Positions 50,409-58,642 of a stretch of 64,000 nt of DNA are shown piece by piece. The translations under genes and the position numbers were made by a program. The stretch spans positions 124,001-188,000 of the forward strand of contig JAGBGX010000010.1 in NCBI GenBank assembly GCA_017935745.1, in the 5' to 3' direction. Source of the stretch: Treponema sp. GTDB lineage: Bacteria; Spirochaetota; Spirochaetia; Treponematales; Treponemataceae. Position 1 is the first letter of the stretch. Each line of letters starts with the position of its first letter. Below the pieces are notes generated by a model, which was given only the letters and a program-made list of their open reading frames with translations, ran no database searches and was not told the origin of the DNA.

Positions 50409-51986
50409 ATGGGGATTTTTCAAAAAATCGCAGAATTTTTTCAGTCTCTTTTTTCTCCGTCATCTCCTGAAAGCCTTCAGCGTCAGGCAGTAAAAAAAGT
50501 CGAGGCTGACCTGAAGATTCTTGCGCCTGCTCTGTACAAGGGCGGACTGATTCAGACTGATTTTGCGGAAGTTCTCAAGATTCTGTTTGCAAACACTTCG
50601 CCTGTTCTTGACATTCTGTGCGAGACATACTGTTCCCCTGAGCTTGATGTAAGCCGGCAGTACGGAGAGCAGCTTCTCTTTACCGGTTTCGGCGAAGATG
50701 CCCGCGAAATTCTGAACAGCCTCAAGTATGAAAACAGAAAGGCCGGCGCTCTGGAGGCGCAGTCTTTGTCGCGCTACTTTGAGAACGAGCACAGAAAATT
50801 CGAGCGGGTTGTAAAAGAGCTGAATGCCCCTCAGTTTGCAAAGATTGAAGCTGCCATGGACAGAATACATCAGCTTAACGACATTTGCAAATTCAGCTAT
50901 GTGACAGCCCTGCGGCTTTTTGATCCTGGCTATGATGCCAAGCCTTCCTATGTGCCTGAATTTCAGCCGGTTCCTCCTGATCTTCTTGAGAATTCGCTTA
51001 TGGACTTGTATTTTGTCATAGCGGACATGGATGTGACCAGCTCCTTGTTCAATGCAGTTGTCGCGCTGTACAAACTCAAGAACGGCGGCAGCATTTCTGA
51101 GCGGACGGTTCAGGAGCTCAAGGGCAATCTCAAGAAAATCCAGTCAATTATAAAGCATGTGTTTACAAAGGAAGTTCTAATCTGCCTTATCCGCATTGCA
51201 AAGAAAAATTCCGACTTCATTCCTGACCATGCGGTATACAAAGGAAATTCACGGAAAAAATACGTTGAGTATCTGGAAGGAAGGTTCCGCACTGACGAAA
51301 GCCGGATTAAAGTCGAAATTCAGGATGCCCTTGTGAACAAGGAAATAAAGCGGGTTTTCGGCGATGCTCCGCTTGTGCCGATCAGAGGATATACAAACGA
51401 AATTGACTTTCAGCTCAAAAACGTCACGCCCTTTTCCTTCACATGGATTCTGCCGCTTCAGCTTGTCAAGAATTTCATTTTGCTTTTCTTTGAGCAGCAT
51501 GTGCGCCCGCTGATGAACGACATTGTGATTGAAGGCTTCTTTAACAATGCGGTCTACAAGTCGGAATTTTCTTCCGTTGTGTTTGCCTGCAACGAGTCCA
51601 TAGAGCGGATTGAAGCGTTTGAGGCGAAGTTCCTGCGCGGAAATGAATTTGACGAGGCGAACATTTTGTCCCTGATACGCGACAGCAGCAAGGATTCTGC
51701 GTTTGAACTGACTTTAAAGGGTCTTGTTGACAAAATCAACAAGCAGGCAAAGGAAGTGATTCAGGTTGAAACAACAAATGTTTTCCATTTATATAAGAAG
51801 ATTAATGATCTGCTCATTGAGTCAAAGAAGCCAAGCTCGGAAGTCATAACAAACCTGAAAGTCCTGATGATTTCTTCCAGAAACAGGGAGAATTCAGACT
51901 TTATGGAAAGCAAGAACGGCCAGTGGAAGATTTTTCTTGAAACAATGAAGAATTATGTTATAATAGGCAACATAGAGAAGAAGTAA
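50409..51986 (+). CDS. hypothetical protein, spirochete-type (possibly DUF5312)
   Basis: A 525-residue, mainly helical cytoplasmic protein without signal peptide or membrane helix. It has a short hydrophobic N-terminus (MGIFQKIAEFFQSLFS) that could be amphipathic, then repeating helical segments. I recognise no catalytic motif; it resembles a Treponema-restricted family I recall as DUF5312, not checked. Its last base overlaps the diguanylate cyclase start. Position directly before a c-di-GMP enzyme is the only functional hint. Confidence 0.75.
   Translation: MGIFQKIAEFFQSLFSPSSPESLQRQAVKKVEADLKILAPALYKGGLIQTDFAEVLKILFANTSPVLDILCETYCSPELDVSRQYGEQLLFTGFGEDAREILNSLKYENRKAGALEAQSLSRYFENEHRKFERVVKELNAPQFAKIEAAMDRIHQLNDICKFSYVTALRLFDPGYDAKPSYVPEFQPVPPDLLENSLMDLYFVIADMDVTSSLFNAVVALYKLKNGGSISERTVQELKGNLKKIQSIIKHVFTKEVLICLIRIAKKNSDFIPDHAVYKGNSRKKYVEYLEGRFRTDESRIKVEIQDALVNKEIKRVFGDAPLVPIRGYTNEIDFQLKNVTPFSFTWILPLQLVKNFILLFFEQHVRPLMNDIVIEGFFNNAVYKSEFSSVVFACNESIERIEAFEAKFLRGNEFDEANILSLIRDSSKDSAFELTLKGLVDKINKQAKEVIQVETTNVFHLYKKINDLLIESKKPSSEVITNLKVLMISSRNRENSDFMESKNGQWKIFLETMKNYVIIGNIEKK
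51937..51964 (+). promoter_or_regulatory. internal promoter for the diguanylate cyclase gene
   Basis: -35 TTGAAA (51937-51942), 16-nt spacer, perfect -10 TATAAT (51959-51964), inside the last codons of the previous gene. Predicted start near 51970, with a GAGAAGAAG ribosome site before the ATG at 51986. Confidence 0.5.
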
Positions 51987-53110
51987 TGGCCGGAAAAAAG
52001 AAATCCCCTGTACGGTCCTCAAAAAAACGGAACGAAGAGCAGGAATCAGCAGAAAGAATTGCTTTTTTTGAAAAGCAGGTGTATGACTTGCAGCAAATGC
52101 TGGAGATTTCCCGTTCCTTCAGTTCTACAATAGAGCTTTCGCCTCTTATTGAGTCAATTTTATATGTCGCGATGGCGCAGCTGCGTGTTACTGGCGCTGG
52201 AATGTTTGTGCCTGAGGAATTCGGCGGCGACTTTTTTACGTTTTCAAACAACAACTATATGGAAGTTTCCATGGATCCTGACACTGAATACAAGATTCCG
52301 GTGGAATCCGAGCTGGTTGAATTCTTTTCTTCCCAGCCGAATGTATATACAGTGCCGGAGCTTCAGGAGCTGCTTCCTGGCTGCGGGGACATTGCGGTTA
52401 TTTCGCAGCTCAGTCCGTCGCTGGTAGTTCCGCTTATCATCAAGAACCGCATAAACGGCATTCTGATTCTGGGAAAGCGCATTTTTACAGACAGTGATTC
52501 TGACGGGTATACAGACTATGAGCGGCAGGAAATACAGACGATTTCTTCCCTCGCTTCAATAGCCATTCACAATGCTTCGCTGTTTGAGCAGTCTACAACC
52601 GATGCGATGACAAAGCTCAAGATGAAATCTTACTTTTACACGATTCTGGAAGACCGCATGGACTCCGCATTTTCCCAGAATCTGCCTCTGAGCGTCATTA
52701 TGTTTGACATCGATTTCTTTAAGAAATTCAACGACACATACGGCCATGCCTGCGGAGACTATGTTTTAAAGACGGTGGCCGGCATCATAAAGGAAAATGT
52801 GCGCAGCGGAGACATTGCGTCCCGTTACGGCGGCGAGGAATTTACTGTCATGCTTGTGAATGCCAAAAAAGAAGATGCTCTTATTGTGGCGGAACGGATA
52901 CGCAAGCGGATAGACGAAACTCAGTTCTGCTATGAAAACCAGAATATGCATGTTACCATTTCAGGAGGAATTTCTGAATTCTCTGTAGAAGAAAATCCCG
53001 TCCGCTCGGCAAAGAATCTTGTTGACCAGGCGGACCAGGCGCTTTATATGTCAAAACGGAACGGCAGAAACCAGGTGACCGTTCTGAATGCTTCGGCAGT
53101 GCAGGCATAG
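51986..53110 (+). CDS. GAF-GGDEF diguanylate cyclase
   Basis: A 374-residue cytoplasmic protein. A basic N-terminus and short helix (about 20-45) lead to a GAF domain (about 50-200), then a GGDEF domain with intact active site RYGGEEF and metal-binding FDIDFFKKFNDTYGH. An RSGD inhibitory site lies five residues before GGEEF, so product inhibition is expected. It makes c-di-GMP from two GTP. GAF ligand unknown. Confidence 0.93.
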   Translation: MAGKKKSPVRSSKKRNEEQESAERIAFFEKQVYDLQQMLEISRSFSSTIELSPLIESILYVAMAQLRVTGAGMFVPEEFGGDFFTFSNNNYMEVSMDPDTEYKIPVESELVEFFSSQPNVYTVPELQELLPGCGDIAVISQLSPSLVVPLIIKNRINGILILGKRIFTDSDSDGYTDYERQEIQTISSLASIAIHNASLFEQSTTDAMTKLKMKSYFYTILEDRMDSAFSQNLPLSVIMFDIDFFKKFNDTYGHACGDYVLKTVAGIIKENVRSGDIASRYGGEEFTVMLVNAKKEDALIVAERIRKRIDETQFCYENQNMHVTISGGISEFSVEENPVRSAKNLVDQADQALYMSKRNGRNQVTVLNASAVQA

Positions 53111-53119
53111 CAGCTTTAT

Positions 53120-53743
53120 ATGAACAGAATACGGAAACCGTTTGCATACTCATTTTTCAATGCGACAGCAGCGCTGATCAGTGTGAACATCGGCGTATTT
53201 TTTCTGACAAGCCTTTTTCCGCGCCTTGTGCTTTACTTGGGAATGTCGCGCCACTGGTTTGCGGGGCATTGGTACTGGCAGCCGGTCACGTATCTTTTTG
53301 TCCATTCAGGCTGGACTCATATCCTGTTCAATATGATTGCCCTGTTTTTTTTCGGCATTCCCGTGGAGCGTGCAGTCGGCTCAAAGGAATTCCTGCTTTT
53401 CTACTTTTTCTGCGGAATTTTTGACGGAATTCTTTCCGCCGTCCTGTACCATTTTCTGGGAATCGGTGTTTTACTGATAGGCGCAAGCGGAGCAGTGTAT
53501 GCGCTTCTTTTTGCCTATGCAGTTATTTTTCCGCGGAATGTTGTGTACATCTGGGGAATTCTTCCGGTCGCGGCTCCGCTGCTTGTATTTGTGTATGCGC
53601 TGATAGAAATTGGAAGTCAGATTACGGGCGCAAGCGGAATCGCTCATCTGACACATCTGCTGGGATTTGCCCTTGCCTGGGTGTATTTTCCTGTGAGAAT
53701 GGGAATTCATCCGCTGCGGGTATGGAAGGATGCGTGGAGATAG
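53120..53743 (+). CDS. rhomboid-family intramembrane serine protease
   Basis: A 207-residue six-helix membrane protein. Catalytic Ser in LLIGASGAVYALL and His in HLTHLLGFALAW, with the helix 2 FVHSGWTHILFNMIALFFFG motif. It cleaves transmembrane substrates. No clear ribosome site precedes the ATG, 9 nt after the cyclase stop. It overlaps the next gene by 22 nt. Confidence 0.92.
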   Translation: MNRIRKPFAYSFFNATAALISVNIGVFFLTSLFPRLVLYLGMSRHWFAGHWYWQPVTYLFVHSGWTHILFNMIALFFFGIPVERAVGSKEFLLFYFFCGIFDGILSAVLYHFLGIGVLLIGASGAVYALLFAYAVIFPRNVVYIWGILPVAAPLLVFVYALIEIGSQITGASGIAHLTHLLGFALAWVYFPVRMGIHPLRVWKDAWR

Positions 53744-54477
53744 CCCGGTTGTTTTCTGTACGTTCTGCCGCTTTTGCGTGCGTTTTGCTGCCGCTGTGCG
53801 TTGCCGCTGCCCAGGTTCCAGACCGTGGCGGGCAGCTGAGAATTCAGGTATGGGCTGAGCTTGATGCGTTTCCCGGCTCATTTGAACCGGACGGACAGGA
53901 AGCGGGAGAAAAATCTTCCGCCGCTGAAAAAAAAACGGAATTTGAGTCCTTGTACGGATTCGCGGTGGAGCGGATGCGTCAGATAGCTCCTTTTATAATG
54001 GAAGGGCTTTTGTACGGATGGAACTTTGAGTATACTCCGTATGACAAAACGCGCGGCGTGGAGGAATTGTGGGAATTTTCCCGTGTGCGGGAATTTGATC
54101 CGGCAGTAAACAGGCTTTCGTTCCATAATCCTGTTCCGAAGGACGGAAAGCTTTTGAGCTGGGTATACTGTGACAGAACCGAAGCCCAGCAGCAGGAGTA
54201 CCGGCGGTGGACTTCAATTGTGTATCCTAAGGTGAAGGGGACAGGAACAGGCTCCGTGGAAGACGGATTCAAAGGAATTCAGGAAGCGTGCAGCCAGGCC
54301 GCAAAAAACGCAGTCAGGGAGTACTGGCGGACGCTGATAAAAAACAAGCCGAAGGAAATTTCCGGCAGAATCCTTTTGACAAAGGAGCCGAGGATTTATA
54401 TAAAAAGCGGACGGTATGTCGTTGACCTTGATTTTTTCTTGGAAACTGATAGAATAGTGCCGTACTCATGTTACTGA
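53722..54477 (+). CDS. secreted hypothetical protein
   Basis: A 251-residue protein with an N-terminal signal peptide (SVRSAAFACVLLPLCVAAA, cleavage likely after AAA) and a mature soluble domain containing FIMEGLLYGWNFEYTPYDKTRGVEELWEF and a C-terminal RYVVDLDFFLETDRIVPYSCY. No family recognised; the spirochete periplasm is the likely location. Translation is probably coupled to the overlapping rhomboid gene. A nine-A run occurs at about 53927. Confidence 0.7.
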   Translation: MEGCVEIARLFSVRSAAFACVLLPLCVAAAQVPDRGGQLRIQVWAELDAFPGSFEPDGQEAGEKSSAAEKKTEFESLYGFAVERMRQIAPFIMEGLLYGWNFEYTPYDKTRGVEELWEFSRVREFDPAVNRLSFHNPVPKDGKLLSWVYCDRTEAQQQEYRRWTSIVYPKVKGTGTGSVEDGFKGIQEACSQAAKNAVREYWRTLIKNKPKEISGRILLTKEPRIYIKSGRYVVDLDFFLETDRIVPYSCY

Positions 54478-54490
54478 CGTATTTTAATTG

Positions 54491-54648
54491 AGGAGTGTAA
54501 GATAAAAGCCTCTAAAATGGCGTGGCTTTTATCTACCTACAGTTTGCGTTGCAAACTTTTTATCAACTGCGTTTCTTCACTTCGTTGCAGAAACGCGTAA
54601 AAAGCCAAATCGGAAATTGATATTTCCTCATTGACTTTTTATGGGAGG
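54491..54648 (+). promoter_or_regulatory. structured 5' leader (leader family copy 2)
   Basis: Four stems in a row: 10-bp GATAAAAGCC/GGCTTTTATC (54501-54510, 54524-54533); AGTTTGC/GCAAACT closed by GTT (54541-54547, 54551-54557); TTATCAAC (54560-54567); GCGTTTCT/AGAAACGC (54569-54576, 54589-54596); GGAAAT/ATTTCC (54612-54617, 54622-54627); then GGGAGG. Compared with copy 1, a C-G pair in stem 2 has become T-A, and stem 1 has a different sequence but the same pairing, which supports a real RNA fold. A possible promoter TTGATT-16-TAGAAT lies at 54428-54455. Confidence 0.6.
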
Positions 54649-54654
54649 CATCAG

Positions 54655-55071
54655 ATGAAAAAGATGCTTATATTGATTGCCGCACTGTCTTTTGCGGCAG
54701 GAACGGTTTTTGCGGCTGAATCGACTATATCGCAGACGCAGGAAGCAACAGACAGCTATGCGGATACAAAGACCCAGGTGATTGAAGTTGAAGACAAGTA
54801 TCCTGAGCTTCACGAAAAGGCAAGCACTGTTTCCCTTCAGCTGGAATATACTCCGCTTACTGGCGAAGTCATATTCTCATACACCTGCACACAGTCAAGC
54901 TTTGATGACGGCGAGGCGATGAACGTGGCTATGGCTGTTTATGATGATTTTGCCGCAGAGCACAAGTACAAGCACAAGCGGTATACTGCAAAGGACAAGA
55001 AAAAGTACTTTAAGGACGACAGGGGAGTCAGAATGGTAACATATACTTCCCGCGTTGTCTTTACAAAATAA
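54655..55071 (+). CDS. small periplasmic hypothetical protein
   Basis: A 138-residue protein from the ATG at 54655 with GGGAGG upstream. Signal peptide MKKMLILIAALSFAAGTVFAAES, then a mature domain of about 115 residues, acidic at first and Lys-rich near the end (HKYKHKRYTAKDKKKYFKDD). No family recognised. It carries a long structured leader, suggesting regulated or abundant expression. Confidence 0.7.
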   Translation: MKKMLILIAALSFAAGTVFAAESTISQTQEATDSYADTKTQVIEVEDKYPELHEKASTVSLQLEYTPLTGEVIFSYTCTQSSFDDGEAMNVAMAVYDDFAAEHKYKHKRYTAKDKKKYFKDDRGVRMVTYTSRVVFTK

Positions 55072-55083
55072 GGCTGTCTGCTG

Positions 55084-55225
55084 CCAGAACAAAGCGGGGC
55101 TGTTTCCCGGTTTTCTGGCGGCATACTGGTACAGCATGCTGCTTTCAGCCAGCAGCCGCAAGATGCCTTGTTCTGCATTTGAAGATTCTCCATAGCAAAA
55201 AAGTCGCTTTGCCTGTGAAAGCGAC
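55084..55225 (+). other. hairpin-rich gap before pheS
   Basis: The 214-bp gap holds CCAGAA/TTCTGG (55084-55089, 55113-55118) enclosing a GC-rich inner stem, and a perfect 8-bp hairpin GTCGCTTT/AAAGCGAC (55203-55210, 55218-55225) about 60 nt before the pheS start. The first could terminate the upstream transcript, though no T-run follows; the second sits in the pheS leader. Confidence 0.4.
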
Positions 55226-55285
55226 AGTACTCTGAGTGTCCGGCTGCAAGCGCAGGAATACGGCCGGGCTGTTTGGTATAAAAAA

Positions 55286-56854
55286 GTGACAGATGTAAAA
55301 TCTTTTATAAAGAATCTGCATCCTCTTGAAACGAGAGTGCTGCTTCATTACAGCCTGAAGGACGAGCTGACTTCAACACGGCTTCAGACAGAGCTTGGAT
55401 ACAAGGAAGGCCATGCGAACCAGGCGTTCAGTTGGCTTGCGGGAAAAAAACTTCTTGCGGAAACATCGCGCACACCGCATATTTACTTTGAGCTTACTGA
55501 TTTCGGCCGCAAAGTTTCAAAGGAAGGCTTTGCTGAGGAAAAAATCATATCATACCTGAAGGAAAACGGCCCCAGGCGGCTTCCTGAAATCGCCAGTGCC
55601 CTCGGAATGGAAAACAGGGAAGTCGGCTCTGCATTCGGCTCCTTGAGCAGGGACAATGTGCTTGCGCTGAACGGCGACAAGATGGCCGAGTATACAGGCG
55701 CGCCTGTTCCTGAGCGGATTGCGGTTGCAAAAAAGCTTATTCAAAAGGCGCTGGAGGCAGAGAACAGCCAGATTGATGCCGTAGATCTTTCAAAGCGGGA
55801 AATTGAAATCATGGGCGGCCTCACAAAAAAGCGCGGAATTTCAGAGACTCCTTTCAGAACTATTGAGCGTGAGACAGTTGCCTACAGGCTGACAGAAGCC
55901 TTTAAGGAAGTTGCAGAGGCGCTCAGAAAATCAGGAATCACCGGGAACGAAATCGGGGAAATAACGCCGTCTCTTCTTTCCAGCGGCGAGTGGAAAAAGG
56001 GAACGTTCAGAGGCTATGCTATTTCAGTTCCTCCTGCGCGCATCATTCCGGGAAGAACGAATCCGTATGTTCAGTTTCTGGAAAGCGTCAAGGACAAGCT
56101 GTGTTCCCTGGGATTTCAGGAATTTGACGGGCCGCTTGTTGAAACGGAATTCTGGAACGGAGATGCGCTCTTTATGCCGCAGTTCCATGCTGCCCGCGAC
56201 ATTCACGATGCGTACCGGCTCAAGCAGCCCACGCACGCAAAGTCGATTGAAGAGCCGTACCTTTCAAATGTGGCTGCGGTTCATCAGAACGGAGGAAATA
56301 CGGGGAGCCGCGGCTGGAACTACAGCTTTGACACCGAATTTACACGCCGCCTGATTATGAGAAGCCAGGGAACGGTGCTTTCTGCGCATCAGCTGCATAA
56401 GGCGGAAATTCCGGGAAAATATTTTGGAATTGCCAGATGCTTCCGCTATGACAAGGTTGATGCCACGCACTTGAGCGACTTTTACCAGACGGAAGGAATT
56501 GTCCTTGGCGAGGATGTGAACCTGAGAACGTTGCTGGGATTCCTGGAAATGTTTGCCGTGGAAATTGCCGGCGCAACGGACGTGAAGTATGTTCCGGGCT
56601 ATTTCCCGTTTACAGAGCCTTCCATCGAAGTCCACATTAAGCATCCGAAGCTCGGCTGGTTTGAGCTTGGCGGAAGCGGAATTTTCCGGCCGGAAGTTAC
56701 AAAGGCGATGGGCGTTGATGTACCGGTGCTCGCATGGGGAATCGGGATTGACCGCATGGCGCTGATGGCTTTGGGGCTGAATGACTTGCGCGAGCTTTTC
56801 TGCGAGGATATTGAAAAAGTGCGCCTGAGAAAGGCAAATTTCAATCTTGGCTGA
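55286..56854 (+). CDS. pheS: phenylalanyl-tRNA synthetase alpha chain, archaeal/spirochete type
   Basis: A 522-residue subunit starting at a GTG (55286). An N-terminal winged-helix array (about 1-130) of archaeal/eukaryotic style precedes the class II core: FQEFDGPLVETEFWNGDALFMPQFHAARD, motif 2 CFRYDKVDATHLSDFYQTEG and motif 3 GIGIDRMAL. Bacterial PheS is shorter (about 330) with a different N-terminus; spirochetes are known to carry the archaeal form. No pheT is adjacent. No ribosome site precedes the GTG, though a TATAAA lies just upstream. Confidence 0.93.
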   Translation: MTDVKSFIKNLHPLETRVLLHYSLKDELTSTRLQTELGYKEGHANQAFSWLAGKKLLAETSRTPHIYFELTDFGRKVSKEGFAEEKIISYLKENGPRRLPEIASALGMENREVGSAFGSLSRDNVLALNGDKMAEYTGAPVPERIAVAKKLIQKALEAENSQIDAVDLSKREIEIMGGLTKKRGISETPFRTIERETVAYRLTEAFKEVAEALRKSGITGNEIGEITPSLLSSGEWKKGTFRGYAISVPPARIIPGRTNPYVQFLESVKDKLCSLGFQEFDGPLVETEFWNGDALFMPQFHAARDIHDAYRLKQPTHAKSIEEPYLSNVAAVHQNGGNTGSRGWNYSFDTEFTRRLIMRSQGTVLSAHQLHKAEIPGKYFGIARCFRYDKVDATHLSDFYQTEGIVLGEDVNLRTLLGFLEMFAVEIAGATDVKYVPGYFPFTEPSIEVHIKHPKLGWFELGGSGIFRPEVTKAMGVDVPVLAWGIGIDRMALMALGLNDLRELFCEDIEKVRLRKANFNLG

Positions 56855-56856
56855 TT

Positions 56857-56897
56857 GATTCATGCGGAGGATTTTGCACCCCGGCGTCTGCTGGAAG
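56857..56897 (-). repeat. dispersed intergenic repeat, copy d
   Basis: Minus strand: CTTCCAGCAGACGCCGGGG then TGCAAAATCCTCCGCATGAATC. A diverged copy of the family, again in a convergent gap (pheS and radA). The hairpin half keeps pairing (CCAGC with GCCGG, one G-T) despite base changes. Confidence 0.4.
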
Positions 56898-56983
56898 CTG
56901 AACTGCGAATGGCACTGTAATAAAAGGCATGAAATCCGGCTGTGCAATGGCTTATGAGAGCGGACGATGCCCGGATGCTTGCG

Positions 56984-58375
56984 TCAGGGTGATGTCCGTT
57001 TTTTCTGGGAAAGCGGCGCAGACTGCCGGCTGGCAAACAGTGCTTTTATCAGTTCCTTTACTGATGAAACAGATTCTGCGCCTTCGTCTTTTTCCGGCGC
57101 AATGCACTTTGAGAATCCAAGCTCCCGCGCAGCCTTGACCCGCTGCCGCTGCTTTGTGACCGGCCTGACTTCCCCGGCAAGGCTGATTTCCCCGATGACA
57201 ACGCTTTTTTCGGGAAGCGGAAGGTCTGTGCGCGCTGAATAGAGCGCGGCCGCCAGAGCTGCGTCAATTGCGCTTTCAGAGAGCTTTGCGCCTCCTGCAA
57301 CATTGACATATAAGTCCTGGTCGCTGAATTTTATTCCGAGCCGCTTTTCAAGGACAGCGGCAACACGGCTTACACGTGCAGAGTCTATTTTTTCGGAGTA
57401 CACTCTGTTCACTGATGTTTTTGACGGGACTGTGAGCGCCTGAATTTCTACAATGAAGATGCGGCTTCCTTCAAAAACGCTGGCGCAGGCAACTCCGGCA
57501 GGAGTCGCGCTTTCCCGGCGGGTTATAAAGAGCGCGCTCGGGTCGGCAACGCTTTTCAGCCCTGTTTTATCCATTTCAAACAGTCCAAGCTCGTCAACTG
57601 AGCCGAACCTGTTTTTCTGCGCCCGCAGGAAACGCACTTCATCGCTTGTCCGCTCAAAGGAAAGAACTGTGTCCACCATGTGCTCAAGGCTTTTGGGGCC
57701 GGCGATTGTTCCGTCTTTTGTGACATGGGCTGTCATAAACAGAACGCTTTCACGCTCCTTCACCCAGCTTATCAGCTCGTTGCCGCAGTACTTGAGCTGG
57801 CTGACTGTTCCCGGCACAAGGCCTGCTTCCGCGGAATACACGGTCTGGATTGAATCAATCATGATGACATCAGGGCTGATTGAATCGAGCGCGGCAAGGA
57901 TATCCTCAAGGCGGGCAGTGCAGAGGATTTCCATACTGCCGACATTCAGGCCGAGCCTGAGCGCGCGTCCTTTTATCTGCCCGGCGGATTCTTCACCGCT
58001 TACATACAGGACTGTTCCGCCTGCAAGAAGCGCCGCTGAAACCTGAAGAAGCAGCGTTGACTTTCCGATGCCCGGCTCGCCGCCGATGAGGATTGCGCTG
58101 CGCTTTGTTGCGCCTCCGCCGAGAACGCGGTCAAACTCTTCGTTTCCTGTGGAAATGCGGCTGTCCGGCTGAAGCTGAACTGCTGACATGGGAACCGGCT
58201 TTGCCTGCGCAGACGTTCCGTCCGGCTTTGACACAGACCGCGCGGCGTTCGGGTCAAGGATGCACTCTTCAAGGGAATTCCATTCGCCGCATTCCGGGCA
58301 TCTTCCGAGCCATGCCGGCTGCGTGTACGAGCAGTTTGAGCATTTATAGACGACAGAGCCTTTCTTTTTTGCCAT
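56984..58375 (-). CDS. radA: DNA repair protein RadA
   Basis: A 463-residue protein: C4 zinc motif CSNCSYTQPAWLGRCPEC, RecA-like ATPase with Walker A GGEPGIGKST, the RadA-specific KNRFG in QKNRFGSVDELG, and a C-terminal Lon-protease-like domain. It promotes branch migration during recombination. A TATAGT ends 10 nt before the ATG and no ribosome site is obvious. Convergent with pheS. Confidence 0.96.
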   Translation of the reverse strand: MAKKKGSVVYKCSNCSYTQPAWLGRCPECGEWNSLEECILDPNAARSVSKPDGTSAQAKPVPMSAVQLQPDSRISTGNEEFDRVLGGGATKRSAILIGGEPGIGKSTLLLQVSAALLAGGTVLYVSGEESAGQIKGRALRLGLNVGSMEILCTARLEDILAALDSISPDVIMIDSIQTVYSAEAGLVPGTVSQLKYCGNELISWVKERESVLFMTAHVTKDGTIAGPKSLEHMVDTVLSFERTSDEVRFLRAQKNRFGSVDELGLFEMDKTGLKSVADPSALFITRRESATPAGVACASVFEGSRIFIVEIQALTVPSKTSVNRVYSEKIDSARVSRVAAVLEKRLGIKFSDQDLYVNVAGGAKLSESAIDAALAAALYSARTDLPLPEKSVVIGEISLAGEVRPVTKQRQRVKAARELGFSKCIAPEKDEGAESVSSVKELIKALFASRQSAPLSQKKRTSP

Positions 58376-58592
58376 ATCCGTAAATACTATAACCGAAAAT
58401 TGAAAAAAAATGCACTGGTTTTGAAAAAATGCTCAATTTTGTCCGAATGATTTCAGAGCAGGAATGTATGAAAGCAGAAAATGGCGGTAAAAGCTGTGTT
58501 TATTCGTAAGAAGTGATTTTGATGGGGAAGATAAAAAAAGGCTATCTTCAGTCTTATGAAAGGCTATTATAAAGAAAATAAATAAAGAAGAG

Positions 58593-58620
58593 TTGCATAT
58601 TCTGGAATTTATGCTATACT
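58593..58620 (+). promoter_or_regulatory. promoter of the phase-variable Omp85-like gene
   Basis: -35 TTGCAT (58593-58598), 16-nt spacer, -10 TATACT (58615-58620). Predicted start near 58627, with AGGAG at 58629-58633 serving the ATG at 58643. The rest of the 267-bp gap from radA (58376-58592) is AT-rich, with an AAAGGCTAT direct repeat near 58538 and 58560, and no gene. Confidence 0.65.
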
Positions 58621-58642
58621 GATAAAATAGGAGATTTGTTTT

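Noticed and set aside
56264-56947. A 227-codon minus-strand frame opposite pheS
   Set aside because: Antisense shadow of a conserved aminoacyl-tRNA synthetase; His/Arg/Ser-rich composition and no known motif.
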